Assembly: GCA_035772735.1 (NCBI GenBank)
Contig: JASDFA010000006.1
Span: forward strand, 30,917,501 to 30,981,500
Direction: 5' to 3'
Length of the DNA: 64,000 bases
Source: Datura wrightii
Taxonomy: Eukaryota > Streptophyta > Magnoliopsida > Solanales > Solanaceae
The notes under the pieces were generated by a model that had not been told where the DNA came from, made no database searches, and saw only the letters and a list, made by a program, of their open reading frames with translations. How positions within the stretch are numbered: the first letter of the stretch is position 1; each line of letters opens with the position of its first letter. This document shows positions 34,736 to 45,207 of the stretch, one piece after another. A program made the translations under genes and the position numbers.

Positions 34736-35635
34736 TGTTTGATATCGCCCAAGCGCATGCAACCGCACGTGACCGTCAAGTAACATAGGACAGTGAAGTT
34801 CTGATTATTGATTAATCAGAGACTGGTCAGATTAATTGCTTAAGGTTAACACTTTATCCACTATTCTAATAAACACAAAAGAAAATGGGGAAAGTTTTGG
34901 AGATTATACTACTAAAATTTGAAAAGTAAATTAACTAATGAATTGAATGTTTTTCGCAAATGTTTGAGTTCCAATAATGATGAGAATCTAGGGTATTAGC
35001 ACTTTTACTTCAGGTTGCGTTTTAAGACTTGAATACACTAGACTAATTCTTCCTAAGGTCTCTAGTTCCAAGTTACTATCCCATTTCTTTTCATTCTCCC
35101 GAACATCCAAGAACTATCTCATGAACCCTAACGCCTATATCTCTATGGTTGTAGGAGAAGCATGAAACGATGGTTGTGGCTACTTGTATTCAACTGAACG
35201 GGGTTGAAGGGTATATTCCTATCCTCGAAAATAAAATCTATCTTGTACCCATTGGCCAAGAGTCTTTGAAACCTGTTCTACACTTACATTTAACCGTTTT
35301 GGTTCTCTCTCTCGAGTTCAACCAAAAACCAACAGATTATATTCGTGAGGTGATCAAGCTAACAAATAAACAATGAAAATAAGCAAGTATAGACAACCTT
35401 TAACGAAGAATTATAAGCTAGAATAAACAAACTTTCTAACTTCAACCATCTGCTATGGCTAAAACCCTAGAATAAGAGTTTAGCTACTCATGTACAAGCG
35501 GAAAACAAAAGAATTCATCATTCGAATAAAAACATAAGTGAAGAAACCTAGAAAATGAACTTGTCTCTTCCTCCAAGATCTGCATACAAACTGATCAATA
35601 CGATGAATGATATCTAACAAAATTCCCCAGATGTT

Positions 35636-35644
35636 ATATTTATA
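35636..35644 (-). promoter_or_regulatory. TATA box of the Tat/Athila-like LTR
   Basis: TATAAATAT on the minus strand, about 620 bp into the LTR, just after the U3 tandem repeat. Confidence 0.65.
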
Positions 35645-35715
35645 ATCAAGGCATTCAATGACTCTTTTTCCCTTGAGAAGTGCAGCTTTTAAACTTGAAA
35701 ATCTATCCCGAATAG

Positions 35716-36060
35716 CACCTGGTGCGCTGCACTATCTACTGCACCAGAATTTTGACTTGAAATTCTTCTGAAGTTTGCCTCCTGGCACGCTACACCAGCC
35801 AATGCACCAAGGTGTTAGTCAAATTTTCTAAAGTTCTTGAGTTTGGTGCACCACTCCATCCAATGAACCAAAGTGTTGGAAAAATCTCCTAAATCCAGAA
35901 AGCTTCTAACGTGCCACTCCACTCATTTTTCCAAGGTGTTGACCAAAAGTTCCTCTAAAGTTAAGGTCCTGTCGTGCCACGTCACCCAACGCACCAACTT
36001 GAGCAGAATTTTCTCTAAAGATGGGTCTAGCGTGCCACGCCAGCTATCTCACCAGGCAAA
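35716..36060 (-). repeat. Degenerate ~62-bp tandem repeat in LTR U3
   Basis: About six units, each with a GTGCCACG- or GGCACGCT-like box and a GCACCAAGGTGTT-like box separated by TCTAAAGTT-like text. A shorter run of the same style is at about 43905-44050 in the same element, ahead of the accessory ORF leader. Confidence 0.55.
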
Positions 36061-36267
36061 TTTTTGCGAACTATTTTTTCTTCACACCTTGGATTATTTT
36101 TGAGTCTTTTTTCCTTGGTTTCCTGCTCAAAACATCTAAAAACACTTGTTAGCTCATAAGACACACATAAACATGCATTCATGCATTTCTTAAGGATTAC
36201 GATCTCAAAATAAGGTAAAATATGAGTAAAAATACGGCAAATGGGCATAAGAATATGCCCAACATCA

Positions 36268-36280
36268 CCATCCCACACTT
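36268..36280 (-). other. Polypurine tract of the Tat/Athila-like element
   Basis: Minus strand AAGTGTGGGATGG next to the LTR start; upstream text TTCGAGGACGAACAATG is usual before the 3' LTR of such elements. Confidence 0.7.
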
Positions 36281-37998
36281 AAATCATTGTTCGTCCTCGA
36301 ACAATCCTTACTTATATGCACAAACACATCTTTTTTTCACTATTTTTCACCCCTATCAATCCTCACTCAAGTAGCTAGCACAGAGCACATGCATCAGTGG
36401 TTCATTAATTCATACTAAATCACATCAAGCACACACAGAAGTTTTCACATTCAAGACTACATAGCCTCTATTACTGACTCAGCTTTTCAAAACCGGGCCA
36501 ACATGATTAATTATGAAAAATGCAACACATAATACACTGACTTGACAATCTTATGCCCTCACTTATTTAATGATATTCCTTCCCTCATGTTATCAATCAA
36601 ATCTTGGAACATAATAAGCAAGATACACTTACTCTTAGAAACAATGTATCATACACATGCAACATACCATAGGTTTGCCCCTCCTGTACATTTAGACTAG
36701 TTAGTCGCTTCAATAAGAGTAAGATCATAAGGACTTTTTTTTATTGTATTGTCAGCTAAGGGACAGTTAGGAATGATTTTTTCTTTAGTAATGACTACCA
36801 GTCCTAAGCACTTTAAGACATTTTTCATCTTTCTTTTCCACCTCTTTTCTTAACTACTCACCCTTTCCTTCACTAATCCTCTTCTTTTCTCATGCCCCTT
36901 TTTACTACTTGACTTCTAGTTTCTGCTTATAAGTTCACAAGAATGATCAACTATTAAAATCTTTTCATGAATGTTCTAGTAGTAAGTAGACAACATCTTT
37001 TTGTGGGCACCCCTCATCTGTTTTCTCTTCTTATTATCCGTACATTTTTTCTTTCTTTCCTTTCCCTTAACTTTTTCTACCTCGGGGGACCCTCATTCTT
37101 AATTCTCAAAGTGCCTCAGACTATTTTTTGATCAAAAATTCTGAAGGTCTCACAACAAAGGGGAATAGACTTCTTTTATGTCTAAGAAGAAAACTAAGGC
37201 TTGACTCTCAAAGGGGTTAACTAGGGATAGTGTTAAGGAAGGTACAACAACAATGAACAAAACGGGTTTTTCAAAGAAATGCCTTTATCACCTCTCACTT
37301 TATTGGCAAATAGCTATCCTATATACACTTAGGTAAGTTCTAGATGCTACACTATGTATAAAACACTACAAATCAAGCTTACCTCTCATGGCATTATGAC
37401 GCGAGTTGGTTTCTTATGGCTACATATCCACACAATTAAGTTGAATAAAACTACCATTATTAAGCCCTAAGATTTTTATTTGAGTCAAATTAAAGAACCT
37501 ACATATCTCTCATTGAATTTTTACTTCATATGCACTCACGATAACCACTTCATTGCCTTTAGCTTAGCTTCTAAGTGAAATATCAAAGAGCACACAATTG
37601 ATTGTATTTACTCCAGCCTAAAAAAAATTATGACTATTTTCCCTTAAGACGATCATCATCCATCCATCATCGAGAAAGGTCACTACCTCTATGATGACAC
37701 TAAAAAAATGACTCTCAATTAACAAAACAAACTAAGTAGAGATGATCACATAACAAGTGACAAGACATCATCAGTGTTCACAGTCATCACCATTACTAGC
37801 TATTACAGACCATGGTTTTATCAATCACAAATCAACTACCAACACAGAGAATGAAAACTAATTCAATAGTCCACTACAAATTTAGCAAAGAAGAAATAAA
37901 CAGGAAATCTATTTCCTCTACTCTACACTTAAACAATGCACTATCCCTAGTGCACATAATCATATCTAGTAGGGAGGGAAAAATAACTTCCTGGGCCT
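36281..37998 (-). other. 3' non-coding region of the Tat/Athila-like element
   Basis: 1.7 kb between the accessory ORF stop and the purine tract, with no coding frame of note on either strand. Pyrimidine-rich runs on the plus strand near 36830-37100. Confidence 0.6.
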
Positions 37999-38604
37999 CT
38001 AAGAACAATCATCATTATCAGGATTATACTCCTGATCATCATCATTATCATCCTCACCATCAACCTGCATATCTCTTGTGGTGGCATCATCCTCCTCGTC
38101 ATCATCAATATCATCGATCAACATTGTGGCCTTATCATCATCTAGAGGCTCCTCGAAAGCTGGTCATATTCTGCACATCAACATCGCAATCTCAGTGAGT
38201 GGGTATCGCTCCTCCAGTTCTAACATCACCCCATCAGTGGTGGGTCTGCCTTCAATTTTCAACTGCAGCTCTAACATCCCAAACATGGGCCTCGCCATCT
38301 GTCATCCTGAGCCTAACAATCAGTGGGAGTGAGAAGTGGAATTGAAGAGTTGGCCAACTCCTTGCCCTTTCTGATATCCATCTGTTTGCCTATCAAGTCC
38401 CTGTTAGGGGTAGATGATAATCAACCTCTTCTTCCTTAATGTCAGCCTCTCTCAAATCCTTGGTCAACTGATTGCCATACCAATACTTCCATCTATAGTT
38501 GCCTCTGGACCTCCTCATATTATCTCTGAGTACTGCACCAAAGTTAATTGGCAGCCCTTTCATCAATTAACCGTGGGTTCCACCCGGCCAGATTTCAAGG
38601 TAGG
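37999..38604 (-). pseudogene. Accessory ORF of the Tat-like element, C-terminal part
   Basis: Minus strand. Starts at the insertion joint with PTLKSGRVEP, then NFGAVLRDNMRRSRGNYRW, KYWYGNQLTKDLREADIKEE, EVDYHLPL. After a frame break it ends in a very acidic tail (about 38146-37999: LDDDKATMLIDDIDDDEEDD... PDNDDCS, stop at 37999-38001). The FGAVLRDNMR phrase and the E-E-E-V-D-Y phrase match plant retrotransposon accessory ORFs annotated in databases as putative plant transposon protein (family name from memory). The role is unknown. Compared with relatives, a large middle part between the N-part phrase E-Y-P-T and this NFGAVL phrase is deleted. Confidence 0.65.
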
Positions 38605-40272
38605 TTCACTAAGGGTATTTTTTACTTTTTCACGATATAAGGCCCTAAACTACGTCGTTCTGGCTTGGGAAAGCTGGGTTTTTAAGAGAATGACCTATTC
38701 TATACTCTCACTCATGCACGAAAGGATATTGAAAGGTGATCTAAGGGGATTTTAAGCTTTTCTCTTCAATTCTTCCAATTTCATTCGTGGGCTTCTAAGG
38801 AGAGTTAGGATTTGATAATCCCAGATATGTAAGGTCATCAATGGGTGAATCCTTCCGCACTCATGCTCCTACTCTATGATTTTACTTAAAATTTATCAAA
38901 AACTCATGGGGTTTTATTTTTGATTTATATAAAATCTAATGATTTAATTATGGGCTTTGTGATTTTGAAATCTTACCCTAATTTATGGATTTTGATCATC
39001 TTTGGAGATTTAAATTAATTATAATGTTATTGATCTGATTTCTAAGCAATTAAGCTTAATTATGCATGCCCCATGATGAATCGATTTATGATCTATTATC
39101 CTATCGATGTTCTTTACGAGCGTTGCATGAATTATGTTTTAAATTATGAATTTATTAAGCTACCCATTATGATTTTATGAAATTCAAGGTATATGCATGA
39201 TCTACAAGTATGTATGAATATTATTAATCATGAATTATGTTTTTGGCCGACTCACGGGCCTCATGTCATGGCTAGTTTACATATGTTCAAGAATGTTTAT
39301 GATTTTCACGATTTAAATAGCCCATGAACTCATGTATGTATTATTATGAGCACTATATATGTTTTGGGAGTAGTATCAAACACTGAGTAGGTTCGGGGCT
39401 CAGGTTAAGCTCCTGATCTCATGAACTACGTGCCACCATAGGTATGTTGGGACCCCTTCATGTTAGTCCCTGGCCCAAATGGTACTTTTCATGGTGATAT
39501 CACACTTTCATAGTTCTACCCTTGGCAAGGTACGAACAACCTCCCAACTAGGGTTACAAGTCGGGCTTCATGTATGCTCATATGGGGTATGTCGATTAAG
39601 AGAATCTTCCATTGTTCCTCATGATTAATGCATATTTATGATTATGTATGATTGACTCAAGTCATGTTAAGTAAATCTCTTCTATTATGATTATGATTAT
39701 GTTACGTTATGAATATTTTGAAAACCTTGAGACTTATGTTATATTATGATATTTATGTTATGAGCATGTTGTCCTACTCTTATGTTCATTTATAAGTTTT
39801 AAATATTTTAAATGTCTGTTTTACTTACCTTGCATACTCAGTACATTCCACGTACTGACCGCATACTTTCTGTGTTGTATCGTTTCATGATACAGGTCCT
39901 AGTTCTCAGGCTCATCCTCACCCGTAGATAGATTCAGATTTTCTCTCAGTGCACTTGGTGATTCCTCATGTTTCGAGGGCTACATGTTAACACTCTATAC
40001 TATTCCTTTTAGTTTCTTGATGTTGGATTAGTTAGGAAGTTGTCCCATCAATCCGCCTTGCATGTTTAGAGGCTTATCAGACTACAAGTTGTATTCCGTC
40101 GTATTGTATAAATCTTGTACCTATTTTCCCTTATATTATGTTATGATTATGTTCTTTATGTTAAGTCTTACACTCATGAGATTGAATTAGATGTATGCTC
40201 ATGTCATGGGTTGACTTGGGGGGGCTTCTTGTCCCGTGTTTACGATCTGTGGTGTACGTTTGGATCGTGACA
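38605..40272 (+). mobile_element. 5' LTR of chromovirus C, 5'-truncated
   Basis: 1668 bp aligning with 6975-8652, ending ATCGTGACA. It starts TTCACTAAGGG instead of TG, directly after GTAGG. Confidence 0.8.
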
Positions 40273-40276
40273 AACT

Positions 40277-40290
40277 TGGTATCAGAGCCA
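40277..40290 (+). other. Primer-binding site of chromovirus C
   Basis: TGGTATCAGAGCCA, perfect match to the complement of initiator tRNA-Met, four bases after the LTR. Confidence 0.92.
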
Positions 40291-40480
40291 TAGGTTTTGA
40301 AGTGTCTGAGGGAGTCTGAAAGCCGTCTTAAGTAGAGTATTTTTCATGGGTGTGAAGCGTGCCACACTTATGACGAAGAGGCTACTAGACATTTAGGAAA
40401 TGTTCTTTTCTTTCATGATCTATGTCATGCGATGAACGTCCCTTACTCTTCTAATTCGTGCTACTCGCGTTTGCAGAATC

Positions 40481-41578
40481 ATGCCTCCACATCAAGTAAA
40501 TACCAGGAGAAACGAAAATGGAAATAATCATGAGGGTGCCCATGATGGTGAGCATCAGTCAACTCCACCCGTTCATGAGGAGCACATACCAGAGCCAACT
40601 GCCTACGCTGAGTTTAGGGCAGAGATTCAAATGCTGGCATAGGCCATGACTGCCTAGGTCTAGAATCAAACAGTTGCGCATTTCCCTTAGAATGGGAATG
40701 CAGCGGCAGCTAGGGTGAGGGATATTTTGAGGATGAGCCCTCCGGAGTTCAGGGGGTCAAAGATGGACAAGGATCCACATAATTTTATAGAGGAGATTCT
40801 AAAAATCACCCAGATTATGGGGGTGAACAATGGGGAATGCGTTGACTTCACCTCCTACCTGCTAAAGGGGGGTAGCATATATATGGTTTAAGCAATTGAG
40901 AGATCCCAGGGTAGCGGGTGCAGGCCCAATAGGTTGGGATGAGTTTCACACTGCATTCATGGATCGGTTCTTCCTCAGGAGATGAGAGAGCTCAAGGAGG
41001 CCGAGTTTGTTAATCTAAAAAAAGGTAACATGTCTGTCCAGGAGTATGCATTGGAGTTCACCTGATTGTCTAAATATGCTCCAGAGTTGGTGGTGGATCA
41101 GCGGGCTCGGGTGAGCCATTTTTTGCATGGAGTAGCAGACTACTTGGACAAGGATTTCCGGATCTCCATGATTCACTAGGACATTGATTTTCCCCGTATT
41201 GTATTGCATGCGCAGCATATGGAGTCAGTCTACAGGAGGCAGAGAGAGGCCAAGAGGGCCAGGACCGACAGCTTCGAGGTTTCTCAGGCCAGGTCAAGGG
41301 GTGGACCATGTCAGCAGACCAAGCACAGGTCCATTGCTCCAACTCCATCATCAGCCAGCATGCCATCCAAGTTCAGGGGAGACCAGAGGAGCAAGGCTAC
41401 AGGCTTGAGGGATCATGGTAGCATGCAGGTGGAGCGCACTTTTCCAGTTTGTGTGAAGTGCGGCAAGAATCATCCCGAAAAGTGCCTGGTCGGCGCGGAT
41501 GCTTGTTTCGGTTGTGGAAAACTCGGGCACAGGATCAGAGATTGCCCTGCAGCTAGTTCTACCACTCCAGCAACATGA
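40481..41578 (+). pseudogene. gag of chromovirus C
   Basis: Starts MPPHQVNTRRNENGNNHEG at 40481, then YAEFRAEIQMLA, TAG, AMTA, TAG, VQNQTVAHFP, TAG, NGNAAAARVRDILRMSPPEF and NFIEEILKITQIMGVNN. Two frameshifts near 40870-40980 surround WFKQLRDPRVAGAGPIGWDE and FMDRFF. The capsid part continues MRELKEAEFVNLKKGNMSVQ with two more stops. From 41204 it is open: a basic linker, VCVKCGKNHPEKCL, and the perfect C-x2-C-x4-H-x4-C knuckle CFGCGKLGHRIRDC at 41504-41545. Stops sit mostly at codons that are CAG in relatives. Confidence 0.87.
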
Positions 41579-41659
41579 CCCCCTCAGCAGGGTGCCTCCA
41601 CTAGTTTAGTAGGTGGTCAGCGCAAAAACAGGTTTTACGCCCTAGTGCCTCGCCAGGAG

Positions 41660-42072
41660 TAGGAGGCTTCGCCAGATGTGGTCAAGGGTATGTTGCAAGT
41701 CTTTCACATTGATGCTTATGCTTTGTTAGATACAGAAGTTACTTTGTCTTTTGTGACCCCTTACATTGCTAGTAGTTTTGGAGTTAGTCTTGAAATTCTG
41801 TCAAAACCGTTCTCCGTATCTACTCTAGTCGGTGAATCAGTGGTGCTAGGCGGGTATATAAAGGGTGTCCCATCATAGTGTTGCATAAGGTTACCTCCGT
41901 AGACTTAGTCGAGTTGGCCATGAAGGACTTTGATAACATCTTGGGTATGGATTGGTTGTTTGCATGTTATGCTTCGATTAATTGTAGGACCCGTGCGGTG
42001 GAATTCCGATTTCCGGGTGAGTCAGTTTTGGAATGGAAGGGTAATTCCGTTGTACCAGTCGGTCAGTTAGGG
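41660..42072 (+). pseudogene. Protease of chromovirus C
   Basis: EASPDVVKGMLQVFHIDAYA leads to LLDTEVTLSFVTPYIA, where the catalytic D-P-G-A (D-S/T-G in other proteases) is D-T-E-V, so inactive. It continues KPFSVSTLVGESVVLGGY and, after a stop and one shift at 41878, VDLVELAMKDFDNILGMDWL, CRTRAVEFRFPGESVLEW and GQLG, where the sequence jumps into LTR. Confidence 0.85.
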
Positions 42073-42673
42073 TAAGTCCCTTCTATTATGATTATGTTAC
42101 ATTACGAATGTTTTGAAAACCTTGAGCCTTATGTTATATTACGATATTTATGTTATGAGCATGTTGTCCTACTTTTATGTTCATTTATGAGTTTTAAATA
42201 TTTTAAATGTCCGTATTACTTACCTTGCATACTCAGTACATTCCACGTACTGACCGCATACTTTCTATGTTGTATCGTCTCATGATACAGGTCCCAGTTC
42301 TCAGGTTCATCCTCACCCGTTGATAGATTCAGATTTGCTCTCAGCGCACTTGGTGAATCCTCATGTTCCGAGGGCTACATGTTCACACTCTATGTTATTC
42401 CTTTCAGTTTCTGAATGTTGGATTAGTTGGAAAGTTGTCCCATCAATCCGTCTTTCATGTTTAGAGGCTTATCAGACTACAAGTTGTATTCTTCCATATT
42501 GTATAAGTCTTGTACTGATTTTCCCTTATGCTATGTTATGATTTCGTTCTTTATGTTAAGTCTTCCACTCATGTGATTGAATTAGATGCATGCTCATGCC
42601 ATGGGTTGACTTGAGGTCTGTCGGGGCTCCTTGTTCCATGTCTATGATCTGGGCGTACATTTGGGTTGTTACA
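42073..42673 (+). mobile_element. 3' LTR of chromovirus C, 5'-truncated
   Basis: 601 bp matching 39670-40272, ending GTTGTTACA, followed by GTAGG. Its left edge is a deletion joint within protease-RT. Confidence 0.88.
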
Positions 42674-42907
42674 GTAGGGTACTCAACTACAAGGAATCCC
42701 TCATCAATCCAGTTTTTCAAAGCATATTGGCCTCCTTTTGTGCATTATACCATTTAAGCCCATTCTCCTCTACAGCATTGGCTCCAAACCTCCTAGCAGG
42801 GGGTGCTTTGCAGTTGATGACTTTGACCCTTTTGTTCCTTTCCTGAGCCACTTGAGACCTTTGTCAGAGACTACCACTTCTTTTCCTTTATCGGCTCGTG
42901 ATGCCAT
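42674..42907 (-). pseudogene. Accessory ORF of the Tat-like element, N-terminal part
   Basis: ATG at 42907-42905: MASRADKGKEVVVSDKGLKW. After a one-base loss: KAPPARRFGANAVEENGLKW, YNAQKEA. After another one-base loss: YALKNWIDEGFLVVEYPT, running into the chromovirus C target site. The start was chosen because the ATG is the first in this frame and follows a splice-acceptor-like CAG by five bases. The R-R-F-G-A, W-Y-N-A-Q-K-E-A and N-W-I-D-E-G phrases are those of the plant transposon accessory ORF noted at 37999-38604. Function unknown. Confidence 0.65.
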
Positions 42908-42912
42908 AGTAC

Positions 42913-43656
42913 CTGCCAAACAAAAAAACAACAATAACTTTCCAAAATTAGTTCATGAATAACAAGGCTAGCTAATTAGGTGTAAGAGATTCAAAATGAC
43001 TCCACACTTATTTCGCGAGCATAGTTATGAGAATTTATCAAATAGGATACTCATACTTACCTCATTTTCATATCAAATCTCATCAACTCAAATTATTCAC
43101 TAACTTCACACTACAAACATGTTCATGAATTTTCTCACATCTCTCCTATATATTTTTTTTTTCTTTTCTTTCCGAGAATGCCTTACTTTGGCCTCTCCTA
43201 TCACTTTCCCACTTTTTTATCACAATTCAAGCAATCCACATATGAAAGTAGTTACAATAACTTCAATCAACAATCAATATGATATTTACTATATTCCATA
43301 ATGAATTACATGAATTTTTCAAACAACTCAAGAATTTTCACTTTCAAGAATTTCAAGAACTAAGCATTTCCTCTATCTACAATTAATGCTTCAACCCACC
43401 AATTTTAAGAATTCAAATCATCACCCCCTTCACACCCACAATTTGGAATCACTAAACTCAGCCAACAACAAGCAACCCAAATAAGGATATAACATTGTTA
43501 TGTAAAAACTTAAGAGATTAAAGCTATAGAAACCCACATTTTGAAATTCGAAATTTTCACCAATAATGGTGATTTTTAGGTCTTTCATCTTGGGAAAGAA
43601 GGGCAAGAGAGCATGCTTGTAACATTAAATAACAAAGAGAGAAGAAAACTACTTAC
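42913..43656 (-). other. Putative leader intron of the accessory ORF
   Basis: Minus strand donor CTCAA|GTAAGTAG at 43656 and acceptor TTTGTTTGGCAG at 42913 with a long pyrimidine-rich run before it. 744 nt. It ends five bases before the accessory ORF ATG. It suggests the ORF is made from a spliced or separately started RNA. Confidence 0.5.
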
Positions 43657-44234
43657 TTGAGTTGAAGAGATTAGCTTCACCAAACTCCTTGGAGAAGAAA
43701 ACAATGGAGGGGAAGAGAGGAGGGAGTTACGGCTTTATGAGGGAGGAGAGAGAATTTTATTGTTTTTAACTTTTCACTTTTTAATGAGAGAGGAGAATGG
43801 AATTTAAAATAAAGGTGTGGGGCATGATTTTTTTGTTTTGTTATTTTAAGGTCCTTGGGTCAAATATCGACCCATGGACCAAAAAATATTTCTCCAACAC
43901 ATATCTGGCGCGGCGCGCCATCCACCTTGCCAGACACTTAGAAAATTTTTTTTTCATGAGTTGAGTTTGGCACCACAAACTGCACCAACCTGAATATTTT
44001 TCCTTTTGAAGTTTAATATTTTCCGCCCCACGCCAGGTATTTTGCCCCAGACTTCAAGTTTTTTTTCAGTTTCTTTCACCTTAAATTCCATGGTCGTCTC
44101 TACAAAAATAAAAAAAAATGTTACAAAGATGAGTTGTCTCCCATCAAGTGCCTTAGTTATAGTCATGGCATGACATTCACGGATTTCCTCCCGTGTAGTG
44201 CCTGATTTAATATCGCGGCACGATTCAAGACTTC
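43657..44234 (-). other. Region between protease and accessory ORF: promoter/leader-like
   Basis: Minus strand. 44234-44060 resembles text seen after the pol of such elements (RDIKSGTTREEIRECHAMTI). 44050-43905 holds two or three GC-rich tandem-repeat-like units including GGCGCGCC at about 43911. 43860-43660 is a pyrimidine-rich leader-like stretch. RT to integrase should lie at the 44234 edge but are absent. Confidence 0.45.
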
Positions 44235-45203
44235 TCACTCCTTCACTCGAGTGAGATGGTTCGTATCCTGACTTGCTGAATTCCCATGAAATACATGTTG
44301 TTCAACCACCTGCTTATACCCTTCAGGCTCCACCATTGGTCTCATTGTAAAGTCCTCATAATAGGGTGGCAACCTTGCTGCCCCAAGTACATCAAAGACT
44401 GCATCTTGGTCATCCACAATTAGTGACATCTTGCTCGACTTCACCCGTATTACTGCATCCGCGGTGGGTAAGAATTTTCTTCCCAATATAATGGAACATG
44501 CTTTATCAGCATTATAATCCAAGATTATAAAGTCTACCAGCAAGATGAAAGGTCCCACTTTAATCAAGACATCTTCAATCACCCCATTAGGATAAGCAAG
44601 GGATCTGTCAGCTAACTGCAATGTCACTGTGATGGGGTATGGTTCACCTAATCCCAAAGTTCTGAACAAGGATGCAGGCATCAAATTAATGCTTACACCC
44701 AAATCGCATAGTGTTGAACCAACTTCTCTACTCCCAATGACCACTGGAATAGTGAAGCTCCCAAGATCTTTCAGCTTCTTTGGACTCTTCTTCTGCACCC
44801 GGGAACTATAGTCTTCAGTAAGAGCCGCAGTTTTAAATTTTGTGAGCCTTCTTTTGTTTGCCACGGTATCCTTTAGATACCTGGTGTATTTCGAAACCTC
44901 TTGAAAAAGCTACACCAACTGTAGATTCACATGTAGTAGTTTCAAAACATCAAGAAATTTCTTACAAGTTGTGTCCCCCTTCTACTTCTTGAATCTTTGT
45001 GGGAATGGAGTAGGTGGTCTGGCTTCTACTACTTTCGGATTTGACTTGATTGACTCACCAACCTCATTCTTGGACCTCACAACTTGCTCTTTCTCAGCTT
45101 TATCATCTCTGGGGATCACCTCACCCAGCTCTTTTCCACTGCTCAAAGAGATTATGCTCACATTCTCTTTGGGGTTCTTCTCGGTGTTACTCGAAAGTGC
45201 CCC
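44235..45203 (-). pseudogene. gag-pro with aspartic protease of the Tat/Athila-like element
   Basis: Upstream part 45200-44865 reads KNPKENVSIISLSSGKELGE, PTPFPQRFKK, TAG, KGDTTCKKFLDVLKLLHVNL, TAG, EVSKYTRYLKDTVANKRRLT. The longest open stretch (44864-44235, 209 codons) has KKLKDLGSFTIPVVIGSREV, then LCDLGVSINLMPASLFRTLG, where the protease D-T/S-G loop of Athila-type elements is C-D-L-G-A-S; here Ala is Val. It continues TVTLQLADRSLAYPNGVIED, DFIILDYNADKACSIILGRK and FLPTADAVIRV. This is the best kept coding stretch in the window. The frame ends at 44235, where RT should follow. Confidence 0.88.
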
Positions 45204-45207
45204 TTAG

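Larger units (their letters stand above)
34736..36267 (-). mobile_element. 3' LTR of the Tat/Athila-like element
   Basis: 1532 bp; minus strand TGATGTTGGGCATATTC at 36267 to GGGCGATATCAAACA at 34736. TATA box at 35636-35644 and a degenerate tandem repeat in U3 at 35716-36060. The right border is fixed by the purine-rich tract GTGTGGGATGG. Confidence 0.78.
38605..42673 (+). mobile_element. Chromovirus C inside the accessory ORF, TSD GTAGG
   Basis: Same family as the 6541 element, plus strand: 5' LTR 38605-40272 (lacking about 440 bp at its start), primer-binding site 40277-40290, gag 40481-41578, protease to 42072, then a jump into the middle of the 3' LTR (42073-42673). RT, RNase H, integrase, purine tract and the first half of the 3' LTR are deleted. 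GTAGG at 38600-38604 and 42674-42678 flanks it, and joining the flanks restores the accessory ORF frame (VEYPTLKSG), which supports the TSD. Confidence 0.88.
34736..45203 (-). mobile_element. Tat/Athila-like Ty3/gypsy element, RT-IN deleted, with nested chromovirus C
   Basis: Minus-strand order: gag-pro linker and protease (45200-44235), a promoter- and leader-like stretch with an apparent intron (44234-42908), accessory ORF N-part (42907-42674), chromovirus C inserted (42673-38605), accessory ORF C-part (38604-37999), 3' non-coding, purine tract and 3' LTR (36267-34736). RT, RNase H and integrase should lie between protease and the leader and are missing. The 5' LTR is also gone. Protease text and LTR style place it in the Tat/Athila branch. 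Confidence 0.8.

Noticed and set aside
37812..38332. Plus-strand His- and Ser-rich frames
   Set aside because: They are the antisense of the acidic Asp/Glu tail of the accessory ORF; the low complexity comes from GAT/GAC repeats on the minus strand.
44235..44864. 209-codon open frame as a host gene
   Set aside because: Longest open frame of the window, but its text is an Athila-type gag-pro protease and it sits inside a gypsy element.
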